This document shows positions 42,310 through 53,059 of a stretch of DNA of 64,000 nucleotides, in pieces. The stretch lies in assembly GCA_917880885.1 (NCBI GenBank), contig OU862917.1, forward strand, positions 23,920,104 through 23,984,103, in the 5' to 3' direction. Every line of letters starts with the position of its first letter. Within the stretch, counting starts at the first letter, position 1. The position numbers and the translations under genes are program-made. The notes under the pieces were generated by a model. It was not told the origin of the DNA, ran no database searches, and was given only the letters and a program-made list of their open reading frames with translations. The DNA is from Limnephilus marmoratus (Eukaryota; Arthropoda; Insecta; Trichoptera; Limnephilidae).

Positions 42310-42467
42310 AATTATTCCCCGGCGGGATCGTCGAGGTTTACCGAGTGACGCCTGATGCTCAGACTGGTTCGCAGACCTAGTTGTCCCCCTCTAATCCCCC
42401 TACTACGTGAAATTGGGCAGTTTCAATTGCTTCAAAAAATATTAAAATTATTTATTTATTTTCTTAG

Positions 42468-42627
42468 TTGTGGACGCCCCTGAACGTGATCCTCTTCAAT
42501 CTCGTGTGCTCCGACTTCTCGGTGTCCGTCCTTGGCAACCCCTTCACCCTCATCTCCGCGCTGTCCCACCGCTGGATCTTCGGGAAGACCATGTGCGTGC
42601 TCTACGGATTCTTCATGACATTACTTG
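42468..42627 (+). CDS. Ciliary opsin (pteropsin-type), exon 2
   Basis: 53 codons plus one base: LWTPLNVILFNLVCSDFSVS (TM2, with the conserved Asp of CSDF), GNPFTL, the extracellular loop SHRWIFGKT, and the start of TM3 MCVLYGFFMTLL plus G. The Cys is the conserved disulphide Cys (bovine Cys110). Tyr three residues on is at the bovine Glu113 position, as in invertebrate and many c-opsins, where the counterion lies elsewhere. Donor GTAAGT at 42628 splits a Gly codon after its first base. By alignment this is bovine codon 121, phase 1, the position of intron 1 of vertebrate visual opsins (recalled). Later exons, including the retinal-binding Lys of TM7, are outside the window. Confidence 0.88.
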
Positions 42628-42824
42628 GTAAGTTATCTATGATAAATACGTAATTATGGGTATAGCATAACATCCCTACGATTAGTCGATTAAATATGCT
42701 TACGATGCTTGGTAATCATCAATTTTAAATGATTATGTTCCATTCACGCTTTTTCATTTTGTGAAAATGGACTTAAAGTTTAACATCCTCACAATGCATA
42801 AGAATCGGAAAATCGACATTTTAC

Positions 42825-42826
<2 letters not shown>

Positions 42827-42862
<36 letters not shown>
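42827..42862. repeat. (TA)n microsatellite
   Basis: Uninterrupted AT dinucleotide run just inside opsin intron 2. Confidence 0.9.
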
Positions 42863-42869
<7 letters not shown>

Positions 42870-43029
42870 CATACTTAAAACAATTTTTAAATTTTTTTAT
42901 ATATAAAATGAAAAATTACAAAACAAAAATCTATCAATACATTGGTAGCCATGGAGAGAGGTTGTACAGTACATATAAATCAAATCATAACAGAAATATT
43001 AACAATAAAAACATAGCATTATTCAAGAA

Positions 43030-43240
43030 CCACCAGAGAAATACTCTTTTATGGAACTCTTATATTTGGTAAGTTCGCAATTGAAAATGTTCACATCGGA
43101 TAAAACGCTATTATAACTATTGCATACTCTGTTCAGGCAAGAATTCTGCTTACAGTTTGTCTTGCATTGATACACCCTGAACAGGACAAAAGAGCGTGTT
43201 GAACGTGCAGGTACATTGAATTGAATTTTATTTAGCAACT
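43030..43240 (-). pseudogene. LINE C-terminal fragment
   Basis: Minus strand reads FNVPARSTRSFVLF, then KTNCKQNSCLNRVCNSYNSV and DVNIFNCELTKYK. This resembles the extreme C-terminus of jockey/CR1-like LINE polymerases (VPxxRT, NSxxxRxxxxYN, DIF). About 65 residues, isolated; moderate support only. Confidence 0.45.
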
Positions 43241-43495
43241 CTGGGCATTGAATATTGAATACAGGCGTATTACATTTTAATACTTGAACTATGAATTAGA
43301 TATCTAAATAACTGTGCACTACGACAGTTCAAGGTAAAAAAAGGTTTGACATATCGACCCTTTGCAATAACAAGGTTCCATCTGTCGCGGTAACGCGATG
43401 ATGGGATCTATGTATAGTAAGCTTTAGAGACCTCGAAAAAGCGCTGCACCGCGAAGGTGAAATTTTTATACTATAGAATCACGAGGTTCTGTATT

Positions 43496-44690
43496 TTTGA
43501 AGTGAAACTTCTGTAGCCCCGTTGAAGTGATTTGAAATTCGGATGAAACGAAAATGACGCTCTACGGCACCTGCGAAGCATCAAACTGCGCTCAAAGCTC
43601 CTTTGTTGAGATATAAAACGGAAACGATGCTAGTTGCTACAATTTTTAACACGGTAGTACCTACGTACTACAAAAGTTAAGAACTTTTTTTTTTAATAGC
43701 CGGCAACCCGAGCGTTTATTGAAATCAAATTAACATATACAAACAAGTAAGTAACCCGCCTCACTAGACAAGGGATGTTCTGAGACGGGTACATATAAAA
43801 GCGTATACACAGACATACACACATACACATATGTATACGCATGCATGCACATAATCATAAAAACATAAGTATACAGAATCTAGATAAAATTATTGTAAAT
43901 TGTTGTAGGTGTAATAGTAACCATGTGTTGAAATGTTTATATAACCGTTTTAGGTTTTTTTAGTGTTGCTAAAAGTGATTTCTTTTAGGGAGGTGTTGAA
44001 AATGAGAGGTGCGAGGTAGGATTCGTGCTTTTTGCAAAGGTTGATTTAATTTTTGGTAATATAAGTACTAGTATTTGGTACTATATAAATTTTCTCTTTC
44101 ATTTGCTGAGAAGTGTGTACATTTGGAATTATTTGAATATTTGAAATCCGACAGGATTTAAATAACCCTACATAATTATAAAAAAGTCGTTTAGCGAACT
44201 CCATGAGGTGACCTGTCGGATATTATATTTTGAGCACTTCATGGTTTCAGGTTTCAGGTTTGTAATTAAATAGACTCAATTGCGAGGTACAGATGTATCT
44301 TATTGTCAGGTAAAAAGTACACAAGTTGACTCAAATTCAAACAAAAGAAAAAACAAAATATTACAGAAACGGAACTATCAGTGTTGCCAGCATAGGGCAT
44401 CAAATATTCCAACATCATCAAGTTTTGAAGGTTTGCGGGGAGCTAGAATTTGATTAAAATCACTGGAAAATATTTATATAATATTTGCTTGCATTCCTCG
44501 AGTGTTGGGAATCCTTTCAAATCAACGATATTTCACACTCTGTTATGCAAGGTAATTGATAATTATTTCAATCTTATTTTTGAATGAGGATTCTTCTGCA
44601 TTTGGTAAATATGTATACAGAAAAGAGGGACACGGTTAGTAGGAAAGTAGTTTTACTTCTACCGCGTATAAACTGCACACATGTTTTTTG
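43496..44690 (+). mobile_element. SINE/MITE family B, copy 4, split by an insertion
   Basis: The 5' part is 43496-43680 (TTGAAGTGAAACTTCTGTAG, TGATTTGAAATTCGGATGAA). The 3' tail is 44640-44690 (TTTTACTTCTACCGCG, AACTGCACAC). Between them lies about 950 bp, including a minus copy of the GAGGCGGGTTAC 3' end (43700-43800). Confidence 0.55.
43690..43860 (-). mobile_element. GAGGCGGGTTAC-family 3' end, minus strand
   Basis: Reverse complement matches 2605-2716: GAGACGGGT region, GTGAGGCGGGTTACTTACTT, AATAAACGCTCGGGTTGCCG. A T run (43687-43696 on +) is its 3' tail. The ACATACAC microsatellite follows upstream, as in the other copy. Confidence 0.6.
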
Positions 44691-44694
44691 TTGT

Positions 44695-44890
44695 TGTTGT
44701 GGTCAGTGGTTGCGTAGGCATAGCGCTTAGATCCCATCTGGGCGTCGCGTGTTTGATTCCTCGGCTGGCTAAGTCCTCCATCACAACACAAGCAACATTT
44801 TCGGCTTTCTGTGGTGGTAGTAGGAGATTTTCAAACATTTTTGGGTTATTCGTAACCCGGGAATGTTTGTCTTTCTTTTAAAAAAAAATT
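44695..44890 (+). mobile_element. tRNA-derived SINE, family C
   Basis: A-box TGGTCAGTGGTTGCG (44700) and B-box GTGTTTGATTCC (44751) at tRNA spacing, followed by ~120 bp ending in an A run (44880). It begins exactly where SINE/MITE B copy 4 ends. Single copy in this window. Confidence 0.55.
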
Positions 44891-44899
44891 TTTTTGAAC

Positions 44900-45215
44900 G
44901 GCTCATTCAAAACGTTGAAGAAAACTCAACTACTGCGTGGCGAGTCGGATCCAGAGAGATTGGTTGAAGAAGACCTAATCTAGATCTCACCTGCCGGACT
45001 CCATCGACCCGTCGCCTTGCACCGCAGTGGAAAGGATGGATTCATACGTCCGTTACACATTGACCTCCAGATTTCTGTCCATCTGTTTCCTTCCCAGTAT
45101 TTCATCTCCTTCATTTCCCTAAAAAGACCCTCCACACGACATCCCCAAAGATGAAATCGGCCCTAAGGATTTTTTTCTTCCTCAGGGCCTCCTATATGGA
45201 GCTAACGTTAAAAAA
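44900..45215 (+). mobile_element. GGAGGCGG-family retroposon, 5' truncated, long form
   Basis: It has the longer internal segment seen in 440-920 and 53760-53890 (CACCTGCCGGACTCCATCGA, TTGCACCGCAGTGG, TGGATTCATACGTC), then GACCCTCCACACG and GGCCTCCTATATGGAGCT plus an A run. Confidence 0.65.
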
Positions 45216-46489
45216 ATTCATTCACGTTTATGTGCACCTCTTCTATTTTCCATATAATAAATTTACAGCACTCTATTTACGATAGTGTTTATGTTGACTT
45301 CCGAAAAATTCTACAACACAATATCAAACGATTTCCCAAAACTTGTCTAAGAATGATGGTTGGTTAGAAAATGGATGATTTGAAAAGAAAAACACCAAAA
45401 ATTACGTGCTTTTGGCCCGGTTAATAAGAATTTTAAAATATTTTTTGTATTAAATAATAAAACCCATAACCGCAATATTACACAACCAAAGATGGAGCTC
45501 TTGTAATAAAATAATGAACAATATGATTCTAAAATGCTGTAACAGATAGGACAAACAGTCCGCCATTATCCCCTTTGCTTTCCGTAATAAGGGTTCCTGC
45601 ATAAAATATTGTTATTTAGCATGTCTTCCTATAAAATCAAAGATCTATATCTCCTCGTTACAAAGGGATTGGAGTAATTTAATTAATATTTTGTGAAAGC
45701 CTGGGATTTCTTCCTAAATAAACAATATTTCTAAAAGCGTTTTTAATCTAAATTAATCTAAGAATAAATTAAAGTTTTAATACTTATAAATAATGTATTT
45801 TTAAAAATTTTAATCCTTTTCCAGTTATTTTATTCTCGATCGCTACCGATTTCAGCCTATTAAGATCGTTTTTAATATAAGTGGAAAACAGTGCCAACAA
45901 ACCATGTTTAATATTTTATTATAATGGAATTCCACCTCGAATTATCAGATAAAAAATATAAATAACTAGCCTTTTCCATAATTCTAACTTGTAAGAATCG
46001 TAGCCTGAAAGTATGAAAATATATATCTGATAAGCCGCTGACAGCGACTATGGCGACATATATTTTTAATAATTCCGTCTCGGAAGATATTTTCCAACCG
46101 CACGCCACGCCACGTGCCGCACCACAACGCATCAGTACCTACTCTATTTTTGTGGGACGTCTCTTATATTTACAAGATTGTGACATTCTACGGACAGCAA
46201 TTCATGTTCGGCGCTGGCTTTCTATTAATATAGTTATTTTTATATAAAAAAAATTACACAGCTCACCCTAAATGAAACTGAACATATTGAGATTTATGAT
46301 ACAAATTTTAAATGGTACTTCATCACTCCTTTGAAGTCATTAACTGAAAAAGTTTGGTTAAATAGGTTTGGTTGTGGGCTATTTTTTCATCACGTTTAAA
46401 AGGGGGTGGTGAAATGCCACTTCGTTGAGTTGTCGTAAAATCAATTTCAAATAATCGTAGAAAGCAAACACTTTGTGGCTTGACTATAG
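45216..46489. other. Intronic stretch
   Basis: No gene or repeat recognised. Frames at 45908-46247 overlap on opposite strands and show no family motif. Confidence 0.45.
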
Positions 46490-46546
46490 AATGATATAGA
46501 ATGAAACCAGTACTTTGTTTAAAAACCACTTTATTTTTATTTATAT

Positions 46547-46588
46547 TTGTCGACCGGTTTCGGTTGACCTCAACCTTCTTCAGGACAA
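46547..46588 (-). ncRNA. Hammerhead-ribozyme-like fold, copy 4
   Basis: Helix I TTGTC/GACAA (5 bp), core CTGAAGA, extra A, helix II GGTTG/CAACC with loop AGGT, core GAAA, helix III ACCGGT (self-complementary, so suited to a dimer), and cleavage triplet GTC. All core bases intact; best-formed copy. Confidence 0.55.
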
Positions 46589-46648
46589 TAAACATATAAA
46601 CTAAATTACAGTATTTAAACATTTTCATATAAACTAAATTATAGTTTA

Positions 46649-46690
46649 TTGTCCCGAAGAAGGTTGAGGTCAACCGAAACCGGTCGACAA
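46649..46690 (+). ncRNA. Hammerhead-ribozyme-like fold, copy 5
   Basis: Same sequence as copy 4 on the opposite arm except that the core reads CCGAAGA (second core base changed), which should inactivate it. Confidence 0.45.
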
Positions 46691-46742
46691 ATATAAATAA
46701 AAATTAAGTGGTTTTTAAACAAAGTACTTGTTTCATTCTATA

Positions 46743-47579
46743 CAATGTTACACAAACACAAGAAAACTTTTCTATTTTCTTTCAAATGTTTTACGTGTGT
46801 TTTTACTACCCTTTCTTTGCTGTTTCGCCCGAGATTTTGATAAAAATGTCACGTATTATTAATAATACATTAGTTTTAATGATAAAATAATTTTTGAAAG
46901 ACATTTCCAGTTCATGGTAGAATTTGCATTCTTAGGTAAAAATAGTTACCTACATTCACCTATAAATTTAAGACAGTAAAGCAAATTTTATGAAATCAGA
47001 GCAAACCGTTCTAAGGTGCTTATTGCATAAGACCAAAAGGTGATCTGCTTTATAGGTAAGATAAAGCCAACCAGATTTTACATTTTATTTGGTAAAACGT
47101 ACGGGTAATTGCTTTTGATATATTGAATGTTTATTTGGTTTCTTGATTGCATCAATGAGTTAAGTTTCCGCTGATAATGTATTTTTTTAATATAATAGTG
47201 TATTATGTAGGTTTCAAGTTTATACTTAACTTAAATCGACTTGTATTACTTGTGTGAGAAAAGTTTCACCGTAGACAATTAATGAAAGAGTATTTTTTTA
47301 ATATGTAACTTTTAGAAGAAGTTTCATCAACAAAATTTCAACCCTATCTTGCTCTGGTTAAAATGTAGGACTTGAATAATTAATTGCGTTTACGGAATCT
47401 TCTAATTTTATATTGTAACGACGTTGTAAAATTGTCGGTTTTATTATTTACAGACGTTCGGAATACATAGTCAAGAAGCGCGACCGCTTTACGAGAATTT
47501 AACGTACAACCCCGTAATAAAGTAAACTTTAAATAATAAATTATTTATTAAAAAACTTTAATTGTTCTATATTGCCCCT
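46743..47579. other. AT-rich intronic spacer
   Basis: No gene or repeat recognised. Confidence 0.5.
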
Positions 47580-47775
47580 CGTCCCTTACACATTATTGTC
47601 TATCAAATTTTATTATTGTTTATGTCTATTATTTTTCTCTATTACCTATGTATGTCTATTTTTTTAAATTAATTCTGTCAAAACCCTAAGGAAGTCAGCT
47701 TTGCTGACGAAACATGTCGGTTTTTGTAAATAATTAAGTGGTTAATACAACGTTATTTATTAATTTGAATTTAAT
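47580..47775 (+). repeat. Penelope-like 3' end with hammerhead-like fold
   Basis: Pyrimidine-rich leader (CTATTATTTTTCTCTATTAC), then helix I AAAACC/GGTTTT (6 bp), CTAAGGA (third core base G changed to A), extra A, helix II GTCAGC/GCTGAC with loop TTT, GAAA, helix III ACATGT, triplet GTC (47680-47724). The box AAGTGGTTAATACAACGTTA follows at 47737. Probably inactive. Confidence 0.5.
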
Positions 47776-47959
47776 AAATTATTGTTATATGGGAAGGTTG
47801 CAATGATTGGACTACCTGTGCATAGTACAGTTCCCAAATCTTGGTAGAATAAAAGTAATTGATTCAATAAAACCACCGTTTATTCATATAATTAAAAATA
47901 TAAAACGCAGAATCTTAGAACCTACCATTTATTTATTTCAGAGAAAAATAAAATTTGGG

Positions 47960-48240
47960 TTACTGATTTGAAACACTGTGGCCTTGTGTTTTTTCGTTAT
48001 TTGTTTTTGGGGTGTTACGCCGTGTTGCGCTACCTCCTTCTTTAGCCAACGTTTCGGACAGCGTTGCAGTGTCCATCATCAGGGCAGATCGTGAGATATA
48101 TACCGGATCTGCCCTGTTGATGGACACTACAACGCTGTCCGAAACGTTGGCTAAAGTAGGAGGTAGCGCAACACGGCATAACACCCCAAAAACAAATAAC
48201 AAAAATACTTTTGGCCGTAAAAATCTTAAAACGTATCTGA
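47960..48240. mobile_element. Palindromic GTTGCGCTACC element, copy 2
   Basis: Near-perfect arms of ~95 bp meet at GGCAGATC / GATCTGCC around a short centre (48091-48104). Outer ends extend to GTGGCCTTGTG / CTTTTGGCCG. Hammerhead-like motifs: minus 48045-48085 with intact core CTGATGA, and plus 48111-48151 with a changed core (CTGTTGA). Confidence 0.8.
48045..48085 (-). ncRNA. Hammerhead-ribozyme-like fold, copy 7
   Basis: Helix I GCC/GGC, core CTGATGA, extra T, helix II GGACA/TGTCC, GAAA, helix III ACGT, triplet GTT. Intact core. Confidence 0.5.
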
Positions 48241-49704
48241 CTGTGGCCTCGGTTGAACTACTAGGTTGCTCTGATCGAATCAGAAGAAGAGTCCAATCAT
48301 GGAGGCTTTAAAAAATATATATTTTTAAATGATGTTTGATTTTCAAAAATTAACATCAAATTGGAAACCAAAATATGGTGATTAAAATTAGAATAAAATA
48401 CTTCTAGGTTTAATCTTCGGCCGTCGATTTAAACACCAGTGTTTAAAAAGCGGAGGTTACTGACCTCTAGCGTAACGTTTCGAAGCTAGTTTATTATTGC
48501 CGATTTCCTACTTGTAACGGATAGTTGCACTGATTGAAGTGATAGTTGATAAAGCAGGTTTCTGTATATCATGGTCTTACATTGATATGTCAGCCATTGT
48601 TTTATTTTATTTGTGTGAGTTTTTTTGGTTATAAATAATGTGTTCTTTAGGGAAAAACACTTCTTATCTCTTGAAAACAGCTAGAATCAACTATTTAATG
48701 GTCTGAAGATCACTTTAGTGTTTTGTCGGGTCGGGAAAAATATTATTATTGTAACATGTGCTTATAAGTGAATAAATAAGTTGGAATTCGCCAGTGAAGA
48801 AATATTGTCTTTATTGAAGATCTTCTGCCACGAAAAACCAAACTTAACAACCAGTTAATGAGAAGATTTCTACCGATTTATTAAACAAAATAAACATTGA
48901 AAGAATAAACACAATGAAAATAAGAAAAATAACCGAAGAACTATAAATGATAATGTTGAAAACACATTAGTTTTCAGGCATTTCAATTTAAGGCAATTTA
49001 ATAATAAAAATGTAATGCATAAAAAATAATCTGAAAATTTCTTGAATCCTGAAGGAAAAAAATTAGAACAACTAAAAAAACGCAGGTAACGGTTGTAATA
49101 ACACGTGCGAGAAGGATTTTAACCATCGATTCCTGAGCATATTTGGAGTAAAAACGTATACCCCATATTGCTGTCCGATGATATTTTAATTCTAATAAAA
49201 AACAAAAAATATATATTTTTCAATCACACTTCGCCGCAGATCCCACCCACATACGTCGCAACAGGTTTAAGAGATACGCGTGCTGTTTCGTGTATTACCG
49301 TACTGCTAATATACGATTTTTTTTTACACCAAATAGGCTCAAGAAAAATGGTTAAAATCTTTCGGGTACGTTCTCTTACCCTGCATAATCTTAAAACTAG
49401 AATGATATTTAAAAGCGGACGATTTTTTTTTACTACTTGCTGCGTTTAGACCAACTTGATTATGAGGCAGGATTGCAATGCCAAGCACAGACAGATATTC
49501 CGCTCGTAATAGAACCATCTTTTTGCCCTTCTAAAAATATCAGAAATCATTAATACGCGATAAAAAATTGCTACCATTGTACTGGTTCATTAGTGAAGCC
49601 AGTATGGCGGTCCATTCATCGCAACTGGGTGTTCTTTCAAAAACCAATTTTTTTTTTAAATTTTGTTACTGGAAAATTTAGATAAAAAATAAACAATGAT
49701 TTAT
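48241..49704. other. Intronic spacer
   Basis: No gene or repeat recognised in about 1.4 kb. Confidence 0.45.
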
Positions 49705-49890
49705 TATCGTTATTTGTTTTTTGAGGTGTTATGTCGTGTTGCGCTACCTCCTTCTTTAGCCAACGTTTGCCCTGATGATGGACACTGCAACGATGTCCGA
49801 AACGTTGGCTAAAGAAGGAGGTAGCGCAACACGACATAACACCCCTAAAACAAATAACGAAAATGCTTTTGGCCGTGAAAATCTTTAAAT
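49705..49890. mobile_element. Palindromic GTTGCGCTACC element, copy 3 (central deletion)
   Basis: Arms GTTGCGCTACCTCCTTCTTT and inverse with the left half of the centre lost (CAACGTTT joins GCCCTGATG). One hammerhead-like motif remains on + (49769-49808). Confidence 0.8.
49769..49808 (+). ncRNA. Hammerhead-ribozyme-like fold, copy 9
   Basis: Helix I GCC/GGC, core CTGATGA, extra T, helix II GGACA/TGTCC with a 9-base loop, GAAA, ACGT, T. Intact core. Confidence 0.5.
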
Positions 49891-50274
49891 GATTTATTAA
49901 TACAATTTAAGTAATATTATTTTTTTGTTTTTTTTTTATATACCTACATAAGTAAAAAAAATGGATACAAGTTTCATTATTTATTTAAACGATTTAAAAG
50001 TTTTATTCACTTTTTATATATGTTCATAAAAAAATATACAAAAGTTTTAAATTTGTTTTTCATTATGGTGAAATTCCAACACTAATTTTCAGTATAAAAA
50101 ATACAAAGTAATTAAAAAATAAACCGTTTTAAATCAGACCCCGAACCTGTACTTCACAAAATTAATGGGTTGATAAAATATGTTCTTCGAAGTGAAATTT
50201 CAGGCGCAATATGAGCGCACTTTACCTCAAGGCGCTCACGTTTAATATACTCTTAAGTCTTTTTCGTAATGAAC
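49891..50274. other. AT-rich intronic spacer
   Basis: No feature recognised. Confidence 0.5.
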
Positions 50275-50430
50275 GATTTGGGAGGCGGGTATGGGTACCG
50301 CCGCCCGGGAACCATTTATTGGATAATCACCACCTCTGACATAGGTCACCCCAAGTGTTTCGCTACGTTTGTTGACTTAGTAGGGATGCTAGGGTTCATG
50401 GGGTGAGGTTTCTCCTTGTCTTGTTTTTAG
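50275..50430 (+). mobile_element. GGAGGCGG-family retroposon, head only
   Basis: GGGAGGCGGGTATGGGTACC to GGGGTGAGGTTT (50411), then homology stops. It lies 57 bp upstream of a SINE A copy in the same orientation. Confidence 0.65.
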
Positions 50431-50486
50431 GTCTTTAGTGGAACTCGTTTTAGGCAAATATTATATGCAATTATATATCCTCCGGA

Positions 50487-50890
50487 CGGCCTCCGTGGTC
50501 GAAGGGTTAGAGTCTCGACTCACAATCCGAAGGTCACAGGTTCAAACCCGGGGCGCGCAAATAAATTTTACTTCATTAATTTGTGGTATTTCACAATTAA
50601 TATATATATATGTTATAATTGCGGCATGTTCCACAGTGGAAGATACTCTCAGTATCGCCCTGGCGTAAGACCACCATTCAGTATTAAAATTTTGCTTGAA
50701 ATGGCTTTAGCCGTGTTTGTGGCCAGATCTGAATAACCACGTACCAACTTCCTCTTCACATCTCCTTTTCATCTTCACTTTCTCCCCTACCTTCTGTCTC
50801 ACAACATACCCCAATTGAGAGTGCCATAGTCTCACTGCATGCAGGCGGGAGCAGTTGGAACTTTTATACGGTATTCACATAAAAAAAATA
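50487..50890 (+). mobile_element. tRNA-derived SINE, family A, copy 2
   Basis: A-box-like GTGGTCGAAGGGTTAGAG (50497), B-box GGTTCAAACCC (50539), GGCATGTTCCACAGTGGAAG, GTAAGACCACCATTCA, TTGAGAGTGCCATAG, and an A run at 50881. Collinear with 3478-3896. Confidence 0.85.
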
Positions 50891-52711
50891 CAATTACATA
50901 CATATGTAGAATTCTAAGTCAAAAGGGCGTTATTGACATTTTAGCGAAAAAAAATTTTTAGCGCATTAGATTCCTTTGAACCACATTTACGTACGACCAA
51001 AATGCACCAAAGGTATTTTTATCCATTCTGGATTTAAAATAGATATAGTACATAAGTAATTAATACGGAATACTCGTAGTACGGAATTACAAAAGAGCGT
51101 TGGATCTGTCGCTGTCTTAATTTAGAGAAATAACGAACGCCCTATATATTTATAAGTTCAAAGCAGTGATTTGCGAATAAAAATTAGTAATTTTAATAAT
51201 AGTATTATTTCACCTGATCACAATGAAATCACAACGTTAATAACTGTTACTCGTTTTGATAATAGGTATATTTGTAATATTTTTGTGCTAATAAACAATG
51301 TTTTCATATTATTGAGTATTAATTTTCATTAAAAAAGGTAATAAGCAAATCCATACTAATATTATAAATGCGAAGGTGCGTGTGTTTGTTTGAACCAAAA
51401 GATTCAAGTGATTGGCATATTTGTTTTCATTCAAATTTGTATGGAAGGCACTTCTAATGTTATATTCTTCATTCTATAAAAAAAAACCTAAATTGATTTC
51501 GAACAAATAAAATTATACATACCGTCGTTAGTCGTTATACAACGAAATGTTGAATTATACAACACACATTTGAAATCATACAATTGCACAATATTGTAAA
51601 TCAATATATTTTCTAAATGCAACATACTTTTCAGAAGTTTAATATATAATTATTATAATATATATAAGTTATTTTAAAAATCCTAGCACGTGTTTTTTGA
51701 CGAAAATCCATCTGTTTGTCAATTTATTTACGGACTTACAAACTAATATACTTCAGATTTTTTCAGGCTTATTTTGCTTAGACATTATTGAAAAAATATA
51801 AATACTTGAGACCATAAAATAATTATAAAAAGTATTTCATTTTATTAATTTTATTAACTACGAGTAACTCGAAACCAAAGATATTGGAATATAAGCTCGA
51901 AACCAATATTCAAAGCTCACCCGAAGTCTTCGCGACGCTCTTAGATTTTTTCGTAATCATTTCGTTAAAATTGGACAAAAAAGTCCAAATGAGACATTTT
52001 TCATAAGGAAACACAAATCACAAAACCAAAACTTTGCGTGTTGCATTTTTTGGAAAAAACAAAGATTTTAGTGTTAGAATTACGAGTAACTTCAAATGTA
52101 TAAGGTTAACATAAACTTTTATTTTTAGTAACAAATATTTTTTTAATCTATCGGACAGGTACAGGATTTTAAAACATAAAAATTAAATATTTAAAGACAA
52201 ACCCATTTTTATGACAATCCGTATTTAGGAAAGATAATATGAATACATTAAAATTTTAGAATAAAACTCTTGCTCCACTTTCCAATATTCAACTTGTTCA
52301 TTAACAAAATGAAAATTAAGTTTTAATTAAAAAAAAAACTTTTTGAATGGAAGTATTTTTTACAGTAGGTACCTATTTTTACAGGAGGAATGAATAAATA
52401 TTATTAAATTCAGAGCTTATTGTGTTATAATAATAAAAATAAGAATTACGAAACGAACCTATTGAAAAATTACCTATTTATAAAAAAACATTACTTCCAT
52501 ATTTAGCAAAGGCTTTCCCTTACCGACGAGAAAACGTGCGAGTGAAAAATACGTTTCGAGTGGGACTTAATTATTGTTCAAGACTCTCATTTCATTTTTT
52601 TTTACTTTACGTACATATTTCTGACCAAGCTTACCCAATGCTATTTTTACGGCTTATTCCAAAGATTTAAAAAATAATCACGTGTATCAAAATAATAAAA
52701 CGCATTTTCAA
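50891..52711. other. Long AT-rich intronic stretch with one Helitron-like head
   Basis: Bases 51349-51385 (ATCCATACTAATATTATAAA, TGCGAAGGTGCG) match a 5' sequence very common in moth and butterfly repeats (recalled), without a recognisable 3' end. The rest of this ~1.8 kb has no feature that I can support. Confidence 0.45.
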
Positions 52712-53030
52712 TTTGGGAGGCGGTAATGGGTACCACCGCCCGGGAACCACACCTCTACCATAGGTCACCCCGAGTGGTTCGCTGGGTGACTTAGCAGGGG
52801 TGTCCGGATTCTTGGAGTAAGGTTTGTCTAGGTTTTGGCGGCGGATGACCTGGCCACACTGAACTCCAGATTCCTATCCACCCCTCATATATTTTTCCTT
52901 CCCAGAAATTCCTCTATTTCCTTTCCTTAAAAAAGACCCTCCACACAACATCCCCAAAGATGATATAGGCCCCAAGGGTAATTATGTTCATAAGGGCCTC
53001 AAGTGTAGTACCTACTTAAAATTTTTTTTT
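52712..53030 (+). mobile_element. GGAGGCGG-family retroposon, short form
   Basis: GGGAGGCGGTAATGGGTACC head, deletion after CGGGAACC, GGTCACCCCGAGTGGTTCGC, GACCCTCCACACAACATCCC, end GGCCTCAAGTGTAG plus A/T-rich tail. Confidence 0.7.
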
Positions 53031-53059
53031 ACATACCTATTAAATATTGTAATATATAA

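Larger units (their letters stand above)
8040..42467 (+). other. Opsin intron 1 (34.4 kb)
   Basis: Bounded by donor GTGAGT (8040) and acceptor TTTATTTTCTTAG (ending 42467). Both flanking exons are in phase 0 and reading across the junction restores a continuous TM1-loop-TM2 opsin segment. Essentially all structured sequence inside is transposon-derived, in both orientations. Large insect introns of this size are usually repeat-expanded. Confidence 0.8.
46490..46742. mobile_element. Palindromic element with hammerhead-like fold on both arms
   Basis: Arms of ~115 bp (TAGAATGAAACCAGTACTTT ... and inverse) flank a ~45-bp centre in which TATAAACTAAATTA is repeated. Both arms contain the CGACCGGTTTCGGTTGACC block. 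Each strand carries one hammerhead-like motif (46547-46588 minus, 46649-46690 plus) and the box AAGTGGTTTTTAAACAAAGT. Confidence 0.75.

Noticed and set aside
45908..46247. Two overlapping short frames on opposite strands
   Set aside because: No family resemblance, no splice or start context; noise in intronic DNA.
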